Source: Cordilura impudica
Lineage: Eukaryota > Arthropoda > Insecta > Diptera > Scathophagidae
DNA: 64,000 bases
Assembly (NCBI GenBank): GCA_963682025.1
Contig: OY821519.1
Span: 193,823,784 to 193,887,783, forward strand
Reading direction: 5' to 3'
A program made the translations under genes and the position numbers. A model generated the notes under the pieces. It did no database searches, was not told the origin of the DNA, and was given only the letters and a program-made list of their open reading frames with translations. Of this stretch, positions 63,461 through 64,000 are shown piece after piece (the stretch's first letter is position 1; each line of letters begins with the position of its first letter).

Positions 63461-64000
63461 TTAGAAAAATTGTATATTCAATACAAATTTATAAAAATAT
63501 AAAACGTATTCATATGCTAAAAATTTCAATAATTATTTCAAAAATTTTATATAAATATACATATAAAAAACAGGGCGAATATTAAAAATTAAAAAAAAAA
63601 CTTTTAAATGTTCATAATTTGAAAAATCGTTTGCCAAGTATTTAATCTTGGTATCAGCTGATATGTTTAGTTTTTAGAATTCTATTAAATAAATAAAAAA
63701 TAAAAAGAAGAGCGTCAGTGTTAACATATTGAATTATTTACTTATTCTCTCATCCGACTTATTTACTCAGTGAAAATTTATTATTAAAATGTTTCATTGA
63801 ATATAATATTTACTCTAAATAAATATCATCCAAATGCATAACAAAACTTTTTTGAGCATTCTCAACGTCATGTGAATCTGATAAAAAAAATTATGTATTT
63901 GTTCACATAGAATTAAAATATAACAAAATCTGACTCACATCTCGTATGAAACGCGTTGGTGCACGAGTAGAATATTTAAATAATGGCGAGTGAAAAATAA
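63461..64000. other. Non-coding, nothing recognised
   Basis: AT-rich end of the window without recognisable features. Confidence 0.4.

Overview
This window is eukaryotic nuclear DNA from a higher fly (Diptera: Schizophora). A calyptrate such as a blow fly or house fly relative is most likely. It is strongly AT-rich and transposon-dense. It holds two recognisable host genes, both on the minus strand, whose proteins closely resemble Drosophila Mi-2 and Su(Tpl)/ELL. As I recall, both map to cytological region 76D in D. melanogaster, so the pair probably reflects conserved microsynteny. The species is inferred, not demonstrated.

Region by region. 1-6.8 kb is a transposon pile: a Tc1-like element cut by the window edge, a dead piggyBac-like element inserted by TTAA into a jockey-type ORF1 fragment, and a 2.6-kb DNA transposon with about 35-bp TIRs carrying a broken transposase-like gene of a family I cannot name. 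8.6-23.6 kb is Mi-2. Five coding exons can be joined by splice sites and reading phase: a 77-nt exon, two medium exons, one 5.1-kb exon with the PHD, chromo and SNF2 domains, and a small last exon at 8616-8773 beyond a 7.9-kb intron. The first coding exon was not found. That last intron holds a foldback element with 550-750-nt arms joined directly to a copia element with a truncated 5' LTR, plus hairpins and a repeat seen again 44 kb away.

23.6-43.5 kb lies between Mi-2 exon 2 and Su(Tpl); much of it may be Mi-2 first intron or promoter. It contains an apparently intact 1306-bp mariner-type element with a DD41D triad, a hAT-like MITE, nested MITEs, and a 5.4-kb nest in which one Tc1-like element was split by other insertions. 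Among these is a 2.76-kb transposon with about 600-bp terminal inverted repeats and a dead transposase of another unnamed family.

43.7-47.4 kb is Su(Tpl), a single uninterrupted 1229-codon frame with the ELL and Occludin/ELL domains separated and followed by long S/N/Q/D-rich tracts. 47.4-64 kb has no recognisable host gene. It holds a complete but dead 1620-bp Tc3-like element, two more Tc1 remnants and several MITEs.

Functionally the host genes are both transcription regulators: Mi-2 is a NuRD/dMec nucleosome-remodelling ATPase and ELL is a Pol II elongation factor of the super elongation complex. Everything else that can be identified is transposon-derived. No tRNA, rRNA, CRISPR or prokaryote-type feature was seen.
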